Positions 1 to 14,262 of a stretch of 28,434 nt of DNA are shown here, in pieces; positions within the stretch are counted from its first letter, which is position 1; every line of letters begins with the position of its first letter. The position numbers and the translations under genes were made by a program. The DNA comes from Caldilinea sp. Its GTDB lineage: Bacteria; Chloroflexota; Anaerolineae; Caldilineales; Caldilineaceae. The stretch is from assembly GCA_025055055.1 (NCBI GenBank), contig JANWYX010000018.1:1-28434 (forward strand). Reading direction: 5' to 3'. The notes beneath the pieces were generated by a model. That model was not told the origin of the DNA. It was given only the letters and a program-made list of their open reading frames with translations, and did not search any database.

Positions 1-2
1 CC

Positions 3-392
<390 letters not shown>

Positions 393-488
393 ATGCACGC
401 TCCAATCGGGGAGGAGCCGACGTCAGCGCCTTTCCGGAAGCTCGGCGATGTTTAACGAAATCTTCCGGCAATCGTGGTGGCTGCAGCC

Positions 489-520
489 CGTAGCCGCGGC
501 TTCCGACTTAGACGAGCCTT
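489..520 (+). repeat. Candidate dispersed repeat, copy 1 (CGTAGCCGC family)
   Basis: The intergenic segment between the convergent ABC ATPase and P-type ATPase genes holds CGTAGCCGCGGCTTCCGACT and then a GAGCCTT block. The same order of blocks (CGTAGCCGC, GGTTC, ACTT, GAGC, CTTTC) appears on the minus strand from 24491 downward. The similarity was aligned by eye and has gaps, so relatedness is a suggestion only. I see no convincing terminator hairpin with a T-run in the rest of 393-582. Confidence 0.3.
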
Positions 521-582
521 CTCGCCAGACCTCAGGAGCTTGGATGATTCGAGCAAGCGCAGCGGCGAGCTGCATCTATGGG

Positions 583-3348
<2,766 letters not shown>

Positions 3349-3558
3349 GGCCGTTTATCCTGTAGAATAATGACGTTGGCGCGCTGATGCAGGGAGGGCG
3401 TCAAATCAGCCAGTTCGACGCCTTTTGCTTAGGTTGAGTCTATTCTTAGCCGTCGGTTGCTCTACGCATTCTGATTTTATTTTCAACCATGACCATTGTG
3501 CGCAAGTTCAGGCTTGATTCCAGGTGGACCTCTGTGTCTTGCAAGCCGGTGAACTACG

Positions 3559-6087
3559 TTGAGATACGCTGCAGTGAATCCAATGGCCCCTGAGCAGCTT
3601 ACAATCGCCCGCCAGATTATCGACGCGTTCTATGCCTCGCGCGGTTGGAGGCCTTTTGACTTTCAGCGCGAGGCGTGGCGCGCTTACCTCGCCGGGGAAA
3701 GCGGCCTCATCCATGCGCCCACGGGCATGGGTAAATCCTATGCAGCATGGCTCGGCCCGGTGATGGAATGGATCGTCGAATATCCAGAGCCGGCGGAATG
3801 GGCTCGCCTGCCTGCGTCGCCGCTTCTCGTGCTCTGGATCACGCCGCTGCGCGCGCTGGCGACCGACACGACGGCTGCATTGCAGTCTGTTGCGAGCGCG
3901 CTGGGGCTGCCGTGGACGGTCGAAACGCGCACCGGAGACACGAGCGCAACGGTCAAGGTGCGGCAACGCACGCGGCCTCCCACTGCATTGGTGACGACGC
4001 CGGAAAGCCTTTCGCTTGTGTTGTCCTACGCAGAAGGCGCCGCGCTCTTTCGCCATCTGCGCTGTGTGGTGGTGGATGAATGGCACGAGTTGCTGGGCAG
4101 CAAGCGCGGGGTGCAGACGGAGCTGGCGCTGGCCCGCTTGCGTCGATGGCGGCCTGACCTGCGTGTGTGGGGGCTTTCGGCGACGCTGGGCAACCTCGAG
4201 GAAGCGCTGGCAGTCTTGATGGGGGCTACGCCGCCAACCCGTGTGCGTCTGATCGCAGGCGACCTTCAGAAAGAGATTCGCATCGAAACACTTATTCCGG
4301 ATGACATCGAGCGCTTCCCCTGGGCCGGACATCTGGGCATGAAGCTGCTGCCGCGCGTCGTCGAGGCTGTGCAGGAGGCGCGCTCGACCTTGATTTTTAC
4401 CAACACGCGCGCCCAGACGGAGCTTTGGTTTCAGGCCTTGATCGAGGCGCATCCAGCGTTCGCCGGCGAGATCGCGCTGCACCACGGCTCGCTCGATCCC
4501 TCCTTGCGCGCCGAAATCGAAGATCGCTTGCGCAATGGCCGGCTGCGTTGCGTGGTCTGCACCTCCAGCCTCGACCTCGGCGTCGATTTTTCGCCCGTGG
4601 ATCAGGTGATTCAAATTGGCAGCCCCAAAGGCGTGGCGCGGCTCATGCAGCGCGCCGGTCGCAGCGGCCATCAGCCGGGCGCCGTCAGCCGCATCCTTTG
4701 CGTTCCGACCCATGCGTTCGAGCTGATCGAGTTTGCCGCCGCCCGCCAGGCGATTGAGGAGCGCATGATCGAAGCGCGCGCGCCGTTGCGCAAACCCTTT
4801 GATGTGCTGGCGCAACATCTTGTCACCATCGCGCTGGGCGAGGGTTTTGTCCCCGAAGAACTTCTCGACGAAGTGCGCACCACCTACGCCTACGCCGACC
4901 TCACCGATGAAGAGTGGCGTTGGGCGCTTGGCTTCGTCAGCGACGGGGGACGCGCGCTGCATGCGTACCCGCAATACAACAAGCTGAAGCCGGAAAACGG
5001 CCGCTATCGACCGGCCAATCGTCAGATCGCACAATTCCATCGCATGTCGATCGGCACCATCACCAGCGACGGGACGCTCAAAGTGCGTTATCTCAAAGGC
5101 GGCTCGCTAGGCAGCATCGAAGAATCGTTCATTGCGCGGCTGCGGCCGGGGGAACGCTTCATCTTCGCCGGCCGCGCACTAGAGTTGGTAATGGTCAAAG
5201 AGATGACCGCCTATGTGCGCAGAGCCGGCGACGCCGATGGCGCAGTGCCCCACTGGATGGGGTCGCGCATGCCGCTCTCCTCTCAATTGGCCGGAGCGGT
5301 GTGCATGCAGTTGGCCGCTGCGCGCGAGGGGCGTTTTGATTCGCCCGAGCTGGTCGCCGTCCGACCGCTCCTTGCGCTGCAGGAGCGGTGGTCGCGGCTG
5401 CCATCGCCGGACGAGCTACTGATCGAATCCACAAAGTCGCGCGACGGCTATCATCTCTTCGTCTTTCCCTTGGCCGGGCGACTTGTGCACGAGGGACTGA
5501 GCGCGTTGGTCGCCTATCGCATAGCGCAGGAGGCGCCGCGCACCATCAGCGCCTTCGCCACAGATTACGGCTTTGAGCTGCTCTCGCCGACACCCTTTGC
5601 GCTCACCGAAGCCGACTGGCGGCGCCATCTGCGCGTCGAGCATTTGCCGGAGGACGTGCTGGCGTGCATCAACGCCACGGAGCTGGCGCGACGCCAATTT
5701 CGCGACATTGCGCGCGTCGCAGGGTTGATTTTTTCCGGCCACCCTGGAAACCCCAAGAGCGCGCGGCAACTCCAGGCTTCCAGCGGCCTGATTTTCGACG
5801 TATTGGCGCAGTATGACCCGGATAATCTGCTGCTTGACCAGGCGCGGCGCGAGGTATTGCAGCAACAGCTCGAACTCACGCGGCTGGAGGCGACGCTGAC
5901 CGCCCTTGCGCACCAAGAAGTGGTTCAGATCGAGACAAAGCGTTTGACGCCGTTCGCCTTTCCAATTTGGGCCGAGCGCATCCGTACGCAGGTCAGCAGC
6001 GAAGATTGGAACGCCCGCGTAGAGCGGATGGCGCTGGAGCTGGAACGCATGGCGAATCGCAACGGATGTCGCCGGCCAAGAAAATGA
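3559..6087 (+). CDS. Lhr-like, ligase-associated type DEXH-box DNA helicase
   Basis: An 842-residue superfamily 2 helicase. Near the N-terminus is a Q-motif-like FDFQREAW, then Walker A APTGMGKS, motif II VVDEWHE (a DEWH form, as in the ligase-associated DEXH helicase family rather than the DEVH of classical Lhr), motif III LSATLGN, motif VI QRAGRSGHQ, and an Lhr-type C-terminal region. Relatives are thought to act in DNA repair with an ATP-dependent ligase, a beta-lactamase-fold exonuclease and a phosphoesterase. None of these partners is in the window. The TTG at 3559 has GGTGA six bases upstream. The ATG at 3583 is an equally possible start with a weaker ribosome site. A long antisense open frame on the opposite strand is a shadow. 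The stop lies one base from the stop of the convergent membrane-protein gene. Confidence 0.9.
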   Translation: MRYAAVNPMAPEQLTIARQIIDAFYASRGWRPFDFQREAWRAYLAGESGLIHAPTGMGKSYAAWLGPVMEWIVEYPEPAEWARLPASPLLVLWITPLRALATDTTAALQSVASALGLPWTVETRTGDTSATVKVRQRTRPPTALVTTPESLSLVLSYAEGAALFRHLRCVVVDEWHELLGSKRGVQTELALARLRRWRPDLRVWGLSATLGNLEEALAVLMGATPPTRVRLIAGDLQKEIRIETLIPDDIERFPWAGHLGMKLLPRVVEAVQEARSTLIFTNTRAQTELWFQALIEAHPAFAGEIALHHGSLDPSLRAEIEDRLRNGRLRCVVCTSSLDLGVDFSPVDQVIQIGSPKGVARLMQRAGRSGHQPGAVSRILCVPTHAFELIEFAAARQAIEERMIEARAPLRKPFDVLAQHLVTIALGEGFVPEELLDEVRTTYAYADLTDEEWRWALGFVSDGGRALHAYPQYNKLKPENGRYRPANRQIAQFHRMSIGTITSDGTLKVRYLKGGSLGSIEESFIARLRPGERFIFAGRALELVMVKEMTAYVRRAGDADGAVPHWMGSRMPLSSQLAGAVCMQLAAAREGRFDSPELVAVRPLLALQERWSRLPSPDELLIESTKSRDGYHLFVFPLAGRLVHEGLSALVAYRIAQEAPRTISAFATDYGFELLSPTPFALTEADWRRHLRVEHLPEDVLACINATELARRQFRDIARVAGLIFSGHPGNPKSARQLQASSGLIFDVLAQYDPDNLLLDQARREVLQQQLELTRLEATLTALAHQEVVQIETKRLTPFAFPIWAERIRTQVSSEDWNARVERMALELERMANRNGCRRPRK

Positions 6088-6088
6088 T

Positions 6089-8251
6089 TTATCTGGCGAC
6101 CTTCCAATGAAACAGCAGCGTCCAGGTCAACATCAGCTCCGGCAAGGCGTAGCTCACGTCGATCAATCCATGCGTCAGGGCTGCGAACGCCGCAGCCAGG
6201 CAACCCAGCGCCAGCGCCGCTTCGTCGCGTCGCCCTGACGAGCCTCGCAGCCATTTCCAAATACCCCATATCCCTAATCCCCACCAGCTTACACCTAACA
6301 GGAGACCCACCAACCCTAGCCGCGTCCACCAATCCAGCACGAAGTTGTGTGGATGATTGAGGTTCGGCTCCTGCCATGCTTCCGGCAAGAGATAGGCGCT
6401 GCGATAGTGATAGAGGAACTGATCGGGGCCGACGCCGAGCCAAGGATGGTCGAGCGCCATCGCCCAGGAGCTGCGCCAGAGCTGTAGCCGTAAGAAACCG
6501 GTGCCCTGCTCGAAATCGAGCAGTCGCTGAAAACGTTCGGCGCCAAGGAAAGGCGTCAACATCAACGCGGCCAACAGGAGGAACATCCCGAGCGCCAGCA
6601 GCGGCTTGGGCGATGCGCGGCGGCGCTTGACCATCCAGACGCCTCCCGCCGCCAGAGTGAGCGCCATCGCCGGCGCGGCGAGAAAGAGGGCGCCTTTGCT
6701 GAAGGTGAGCAGCCATGCCAGTCCCTGCACCACGGCTAGAGCGCCCCAAAGCATACGACGCCGCCATCCCTCGACAAAGAGCGCCAGGCTGAGCGTCACG
6801 GCCAGCGTGCGGTCAAGATAGAGCGCCAGGTTATTCGGCGAATCGTACAGTGCCTGCACGCGGCGCACCCCTTCTGCCGCCGAGACAAACCCCTGGCCGC
6901 TGACGTACCCCCATAGGCCGATCAGCGCTACGGTTGTCGCACCGAGTAGCCAGCCTGCAACGAGCAGCTGGCGATCAAGGGCCGGTTCCCATGAGAGACG
7001 CACTACGCCGATCACCACGCCCCCGAAGATCGGTGCAGACAGAAAGACGACGCGCCACTCGCGCAGCGCCAGCGTCGGATACCACACATCCAGGCTGGCA
7101 ACCAGAGCCCAACTCATGATCAGCGCCAGCAGCCAGAGCGCAGCCCGCTGCTCTCGTTCCAGGGATGGAGTGCCGGGCGGGCGTTTTTCACCGGACAGCG
7201 AGCGCAGCGTCCAATGTCCGGCGAGTGTGGCTGCGCTGCCCAGCACGCCGACGTCGACGATTCCCAGCGCTCGCATCGGAAGCAGCGGCAGATCGACGGC
7301 GTAGGCGAAGGGCAGCGCAAAGAGCAGCGCCGTCAGCCAGAGCGCCGGACGCACCACTCCTGCCACGGCGAGCAAAAACACACCCGTCAGCGTCGGCAGC
7401 CGGCTATCGAGCGCCGTCCCTGCAACCGTTAGCGCTGCGCCCAACCCAAAGGCGAGCCATGCGCCGCGTTGCCATGGAGGCCCGGAGAGATCAAAGCGGC
7501 GAAGCTTTGAAAGAAACGGCGGCGGGCGCTTCCCCGTCAGCGCCTGCGCCGCCGTTGCAGCCAGAAGCCAGACCCCCGTCATCGTCAGCAAGGCTCCCGG
7601 CCATTGCGGCGCAGGCAGAAGCGGCAGCCGCTCGCCGGGGCGATGCAACGCCTGTTGCGGCGGGTCCACGGCAACCCCGCGCAAGGGCTTTTGTCCCCAC
7701 CCGCGCCAGAACTCCAGCCGTACAAGGTGCGCAGACGAGGCACCGACATCCGCGCGCTGCGCCTCCCGATGAATCTCCACCCAACGCAGTCGCCGATCCT
7801 CGGAGGCTTCCGCTAACTCGGGCGCCAACAGCGTCACATAGCCGGCCCTTGCGCCGAGGCTGTTGACGTTGCCGGGAATGTTCGCCAGCCGGTTGGCCGG
7901 TCGATCGTCCACCGTGGCGTAAAGGTAAGCCCAGTAGTCGCCCGGCGCCAGGAGCAGCCATAACGCCTCGCCGGTGTAGGTGAAGGTGACGACGCCGGAG
8001 GGTTCGAAAAATGGGTCGACCGGTTCGGATGGATCGGCGCCGCTTGCGTCCACCGTCCAGCCATGGGAGAAGAAGAGGGGCGGACTCTCCACGCTTGCCA
8101 ACGCGCCGGAGGTCAATCTCTGTACCGGCGTCAGCGCTGCGCCGCAGTCGGTGCAAGCGCGTGATGGCAATGTCAGCGCCAGCCAGAGAAGGCCAAGGGT
8201 GAGCGCAACCACACCGATGGCTGTCATCACGCGCACTCCGGACAATTGCAT
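6089..8251 (-). CDS. O-antigen ligase/polymerase family membrane protein (Wzy_C type)
   Basis: About 720 residues. There is a hydrophobic N-terminal segment (VMTAIGVVALTLGLLWLAL), then a large polar domain of roughly 170 residues with a CTDCG motif, probably outside the membrane, followed by about a dozen hydrophobic segments. Near residue 630 is HPHNFVLDWW followed by RLGLVGLLLG, the signature region of the Wzy_C domain of WaaL, PilO ligases and Wzy polymerases. The protein would join or polymerise lipid-linked glycans at the outer face of the membrane. The extra N-terminal soluble domain is larger than in standard ligases. No sugar-nucleotide or glycosyltransferase genes are adjacent. The start is uncertain: the frame is open to a TTG at 8290, and I prefer the ATG at 8251. 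It follows the deaminase gene closely and may be co-transcribed with it. Confidence 0.83.
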   Translation of the reverse strand: MQLSGVRVMTAIGVVALTLGLLWLALTLPSRACTDCGAALTPVQRLTSGALASVESPPLFFSHGWTVDASGADPSEPVDPFFEPSGVVTFTYTGEALWLLLAPGDYWAYLYATVDDRPANRLANIPGNVNSLGARAGYVTLLAPELAEASEDRRLRWVEIHREAQRADVGASSAHLVRLEFWRGWGQKPLRGVAVDPPQQALHRPGERLPLLPAPQWPGALLTMTGVWLLAATAAQALTGKRPPPFLSKLRRFDLSGPPWQRGAWLAFGLGAALTVAGTALDSRLPTLTGVFLLAVAGVVRPALWLTALLFALPFAYAVDLPLLPMRALGIVDVGVLGSAATLAGHWTLRSLSGEKRPPGTPSLEREQRAALWLLALIMSWALVASLDVWYPTLALREWRVVFLSAPIFGGVVIGVVRLSWEPALDRQLLVAGWLLGATTVALIGLWGYVSGQGFVSAAEGVRRVQALYDSPNNLALYLDRTLAVTLSLALFVEGWRRRMLWGALAVVQGLAWLLTFSKGALFLAAPAMALTLAAGGVWMVKRRRASPKPLLALGMFLLLAALMLTPFLGAERFQRLLDFEQGTGFLRLQLWRSSWAMALDHPWLGVGPDQFLYHYRSAYLLPEAWQEPNLNHPHNFVLDWWTRLGLVGLLLGVSWWGLGIWGIWKWLRGSSGRRDEAALALGCLAAAFAALTHGLIDVSYALPELMLTWTLLFHWKVAR

Positions 8252-8298
8252 CTGGCCTGCCCCGTTCGTTGCAGATGGGGTGAACTTCAATTTCCGCC

Positions 8299-9708
<1,410 letters not shown>

Positions 9709-9775
9709 TGGCTACTCCATTCAGGCGATGATCGAAATCGTCGGTTGCCCGAAATTTGAGAAGGCAACGGCTTGT

Positions 9776-9804
9776 ACAATATCTCATCGCCGGAAGAGCG
9801 TCAA
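9776..9804 (-). promoter_or_regulatory. Sigma-70-type promoter for the deaminase gene
   Basis: On the minus strand a -35 box TTGACG (9799-9804) is separated by 17 bases from a -10 box TATTGT (9776-9781). This places the transcript start near 9768 and gives an untranslated leader of about 60 bases before the ATG at 9708. The -35 box matches five of six consensus positions and the -10 box four of six. The rest of 9805-9960, downstream of the MoaD-like gene, is GC-rich with small inverted repeats but no T-run. Confidence 0.5.
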
Positions 9805-9960
9805 ACGGGGGCGTTCGAGGGTAAGCAGCGCGTCCTACCGGAGGCGCAGCGGACGGGAATGACGTAGATCTGGCCTCCGGCCGGATATGCCGGGCAAAGA
9901 CCACGTGTGCGGGCAAGCCGCGCCCGTCACGCCGAAGCCGTGCCTACATGGGTATGCGTT

Positions 9961-11369
<1,409 letters not shown>

Positions 11370-11453
11370 GAATTTCCTCCTTTGTGATCATAATGCGTGT
11401 CGCGTGTTTCGTCTGCGTTGTGCGACGTAAAGCCGCATCAACGCAACCCTGTT

Positions 11454-12215
<762 letters not shown>

Positions 12216-12226
12216 AGGTTCCTCCT

Positions 12227-12238
12227 CCTTGTACAAGG
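12227..12238. promoter_or_regulatory. Perfect 12-bp palindrome overlapping a ribosome binding site
   Basis: CCTTGTACAAGG is a perfect inverted repeat. On the minus strand its final AAGG is the first part of the AAGGAGGAGG ribosome site of the downstream VOC gene. It could be a protein operator or part of a hairpin hiding the ribosome site. Its centre is 21 bp from the centre of a second 12-bp palindrome at 12248-12259. Confidence 0.4.
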
Positions 12239-12247
12239 TTTTGTAAA

Positions 12248-12259
12248 AACTTCGAAGTT
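12248..12259. promoter_or_regulatory. Perfect 12-bp palindrome between VOC genes
   Basis: AACTTCGAAGTT is a perfect inverted repeat just after the stop codon of the PhnB-like gene. On the minus strand it is followed by a short T-run, so it could also act as a weak hairpin terminator or attenuator (stem AACT/AGTT, loop TCGA). The 21-bp centre-to-centre spacing with the palindrome at 12227-12238 is two helical turns, which favours a paired protein-binding site. Confidence 0.35.
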
Positions 12260-12263
12260 GGCG

Positions 12264-13163
12264 TTACGCGGCCGAAAAGGCTTGCTCCAGCGCGGTGAGA
12301 TCGAGCTTTTTCATGGGGAGAAAAGCCTGTGTGACGCGCGCGATCTGTTCTGGAGAGCCGGTGCGCATCATCTCGTCCATCGCTGCTGGGACAATTTGCC
12401 AGGAGACGCCGTAGCGATCGAGCAGCCAACCGCACTGTTCGGCTTCTGGAACTGCGGAGAGGCGCTCCCAGTAATAATCGATCTCCGTCTGCGTGTCGCA
12501 GTTGACCATCAGCGAGATGGCTCCGGTGAACGTGAAATCGTGAGAGAATGCGCTTTCACCGATGGTGAACCGGTGGTTTTCCAGCAGAAAGTCGGCGAAC
12601 AAAATCGCATCTTCTCGGTCGACGGTTTGCCCCGGACCGTACCGAACGATCGATCTGATGGCGGAGTTTTTGAAAACCGATGTGTAGAAATGAACGGCTT
12701 CCTCTGCCTTGCCATAGTTCTGCCCGACGAAAAGCAGCGAAGGATAGACCATAGGCAGGTCGTCGGTCGGCTCGCCGGAAGCGATCAATTGCCAGGAGAC
12801 GCCATAGCGGTCTTTCAGCCAGCCGTAGCGTTGGCTAAAGGGAGGATAAGCGTCGAGCGGCATCAACGCCTGACCGCCCTCGATTAACCGATTCCAGAGA
12901 GAGTTCACTTCTTCTGCAGAGGCGCACTGAACGGTGAAGGAAATGGAGGGGTTGAACTGAAACAGTGGGCCTGCACTGATGGCTTGGAAAGGTTGTCCCA
13001 TCAGCGTAAACGCAACGCTCTCTGCGTCGCCCGACGGCGTGTCGCGCAGCACGGTGACGTAGTCCAGTCTGGAATTCGGAAAAATCGAGATGTAAAACTG
13101 CGCCGCCTCGACGGCTTCCCGATCAAACCAGAGATGAGGGGTAATTTTGTGGGTGATGGTCAT
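12264..13163 (-). CDS. PhnB-like VOC family protein, two tandem domains (3-dmu-9_3-mt type)
   Basis: A 299-residue protein with two PhnB-type glyoxalase-fold domains. The first runs from ITPHLWFDREAVEAAQFYISIFPNS to DRYGVSWQL, and the second from YPSLLFVGQNYGKAEEAVHFY to a second DRYGVSWQI. These paired motifs are typical of the old annotation 3-demethylubiquinone-9 3-methyltransferase, but that activity is not supported for this family and no substrate can be named. The ATG at 13163 has GGAGA about ten bases upstream. It sits about 125 bases downstream of the DinB-family gene and 48 bases upstream of the next VOC gene, so it may be read from the promoter at 13814-13842. The TTGACG in the upstream spacer lacks a good -10 partner. 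Confidence 0.88.
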   Translation of the reverse strand: MTITHKITPHLWFDREAVEAAQFYISIFPNSRLDYVTVLRDTPSGDAESVAFTLMGQPFQAISAGPLFQFNPSISFTVQCASAEEVNSLWNRLIEGGQALMPLDAYPPFSQRYGWLKDRYGVSWQLIASGEPTDDLPMVYPSLLFVGQNYGKAEEAVHFYTSVFKNSAIRSIVRYGPGQTVDREDAILFADFLLENHRFTIGESAFSHDFTFTGAISLMVNCDTQTEIDYYWERLSAVPEAEQCGWLLDRYGVSWQIVPAAMDEMMRTGSPEQIARVTQAFLPMKKLDLTALEQAFSAA

Positions 13164-13287
13164 TGAGTTTGTTCTCCATAGACTCGTTGATTAGGCAATT
13201 CAATTAGACGTTGAAAGATGAAAAAGGTGACGGCGGAATGCTGTTCCCAAAGATCGGCGTCAATGATCGGCGCTCGACCCCCACCCC

Positions 13288-13765
13288 CTAGGGTTTCAGG
13301 ACGCATAAGGCCTGACGAATCTCGCCTAAATGATACGCTGTATGCGCAATCACCGCGATGACGCCGCCGATCTTTATTTCGTTATCCCCATTCCGCAGTG
13401 TCGGCGATCAGATCTTGAATGCGGTTGTAGCCGGCGCCCAGCTCGCTCTGGATGGCGCCCCATTCCGCCGGGGTGACTGCGCCGGTTTCGCGCCAAATTT
13501 TGTCCCAATCCACTTCCCCAAAACGCTGTGTGCGCACTGTCTTTTCCAGCACGTCCAAATAAAAAGCGATGTGCTTCACCTGCGCCGCCAATGTCGCGCA
13601 TTTGCCTCCAATCGAAATGGACGCCTCCTCCGCCGAAACGGTCGCCGGCGTTTCAAAGAGCGAGATTCCTCGATCGAGAAAATAACCCTGCACATTGTTG
13701 AAGGTTTCGTTGAGCAAGCCGCATAGCGCAGCAACAAAATCTTTCGTTGCGATCGATGTAGACAA
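13288..13765 (-). pseudogene. DinB-family protein interrupted by a one-base frameshift
   Basis: The open frame gives 127 residues from a TTG at 13765 (AGAGG about six bases upstream, stop codon directly upstream in frame) to a TAA at 13382. It carries the first DinB histidine (VKHIAFYLDVLE, His65) but ends early at DTAEWG. If one G is removed from the GGGG run at 13386-13389, the frame continues for 32 residues as DNEIKIGGVIAVIA and HTAYHLGEIRQAL to a TAG at 13288. That tail supplies the missing HxxxHxGxxR motif (His141, His145) and gives about 158 residues, the normal size of the family. DinB proteins are four-helix metal-binding proteins, some induced by DNA damage and some thiol transferases. 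Either the gene has recently been inactivated, or the extra G is a read error in a homopolymer. Confidence 0.85.
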
Positions 13766-13777
13766 TTAGACCTCTTT

Positions 13778-13800
13778 CTGTTGATTTTTTCTGTTGATTT
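13778..13800. repeat. Short direct repeat in the DinB gene leader
   Basis: On the minus strand AAATCAACAG occurs twice with a 13-base period in the untranslated leader between the -10 box and the ribosome site. It is too short to assign a role, and it could be slippage or a regulator half-site pair. Confidence 0.35.
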
Positions 13801-13813
13801 GCACGACAACGAC

Positions 13814-13842
13814 ATTGTAGAACAAATGTTCGTAATTGTCAA
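13814..13842 (-). promoter_or_regulatory. Near-consensus sigma-70 promoter of the DinB-family gene
   Basis: On the minus strand, TTGACA (13837-13842) is separated by exactly 17 bases from TACAAT (13814-13819). The -35 box is a perfect match and the -10 box matches five of six positions. The start of transcription would be near 13807, leaving a leader of about 40 bases before the TTG start at 13765. The 17-base spacer is largely filled by a LexA-type inverted repeat, as expected of a strong but repressed SOS promoter. Confidence 0.75.
13820..13831. promoter_or_regulatory. Candidate LexA (SOS) box, GAAC-N4-GTTC
   Basis: The minus strand reads CGAACATTTGTTCT, matching the Gram-positive-type LexA/DinR consensus CGAACRNRYGTTYC except at one purine position and the final base. 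It lies between the -35 and -10 boxes and touches the -10, where a bound repressor would block RNA polymerase. The downstream gene is a DinB homologue, a family named for DNA-damage induction in Bacillus, so site and target agree. No lexA gene is in the window, so use of this motif by the host repressor is inferred. Confidence 0.6.
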
Positions 13843-13844
13843 TA

Positions 13845-13873
13845 ACTTTTGTCAAATTGGGTCAAACTTTTGT
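13845..13873. repeat. Two direct copies of ACTTTTGT spaced 21 bp
   Basis: ACTTTTGT occurs at 13845-13852 and 13866-13873, each preceded by TCAA within two bases. They lie directly upstream of the -35 box of the DinB promoter on the same face of the helix. They may be activator sites or chance A/T-rich sequence. The rest of 13874-14262 holds no gene I can support. It has a 15-base tandem duplication near 14116-14150 and no clear terminator for the ATPase gene. Confidence 0.3.
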
Positions 13874-14115
13874 TTCAAGCTGTTTGCAACGAAGACGTCG
13901 GTGCTTTGCAATGCGACGATGAAGCGCTACTTTACAATGAGCGAAAAGCGGAGATCATCAATGCTACGCGCGGTGTGGATGGTTGCGTCGAATCGTCCAA
14001 TCTTGCGTCAATGCTGCTGTAAAACGCTGCTGCAAGCAGGTCGACGTGCGCTTGCTCAACAAGAAAGGGGCTTCGGCTTCAGGCGTATGCTGCTCGGCGC
14101 CGGACACCGGAAAGG

Positions 14116-14150
14116 GATGAAGCAAGGATTGATGAAGCAAGGATTGATGA
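14116..14150. repeat. Tandem duplication of a 15-base unit
   Basis: The unit GATGAAGCAAGGATT is present twice in a row, followed by a further partial copy (GATGAAG). It lies in the non-coding stretch between the P-type ATPase stop and the DinB promoter. It is most simply a replication-slippage duplication in unselected sequence. Confidence 0.6.
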
Positions 14151-14262
14151 AGTCTCTGCTTGCATCTTCCGGGAAGTTTCCTGGGAAAGCGTGAGGCCCG
14201 GCAGCGCCGATAGCCATGAAGATGCCGCTCTGTTCAGACCAGATTGCAAGAGGCGAAACCTT

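Noticed and set aside
3508..5040. 510-residue open frame on the minus strand opposite the helicase gene
   Set aside because: Arg/Gln/His-rich shadow of a GC-rich gene with no family motifs; the + strand frame has all helicase motifs.
9805..9960. Small GC-rich inverted repeats downstream of the MoaD-like gene as a terminator
   Set aside because: Stems are short (4-5 bp) and no T-run follows on the minus strand.
12264..13163. Calling the PhnB-like gene a 3-demethylubiquinone methyltransferase
   Set aside because: The name is a historical misannotation of this VOC subgroup; no methyltransferase motifs are present.
13781..14194. 137-residue open frame on + upstream of the DinB gene
   Set aside because: It runs through the DinB promoter and a tandem duplication, has no family resemblance, and no ribosome site.
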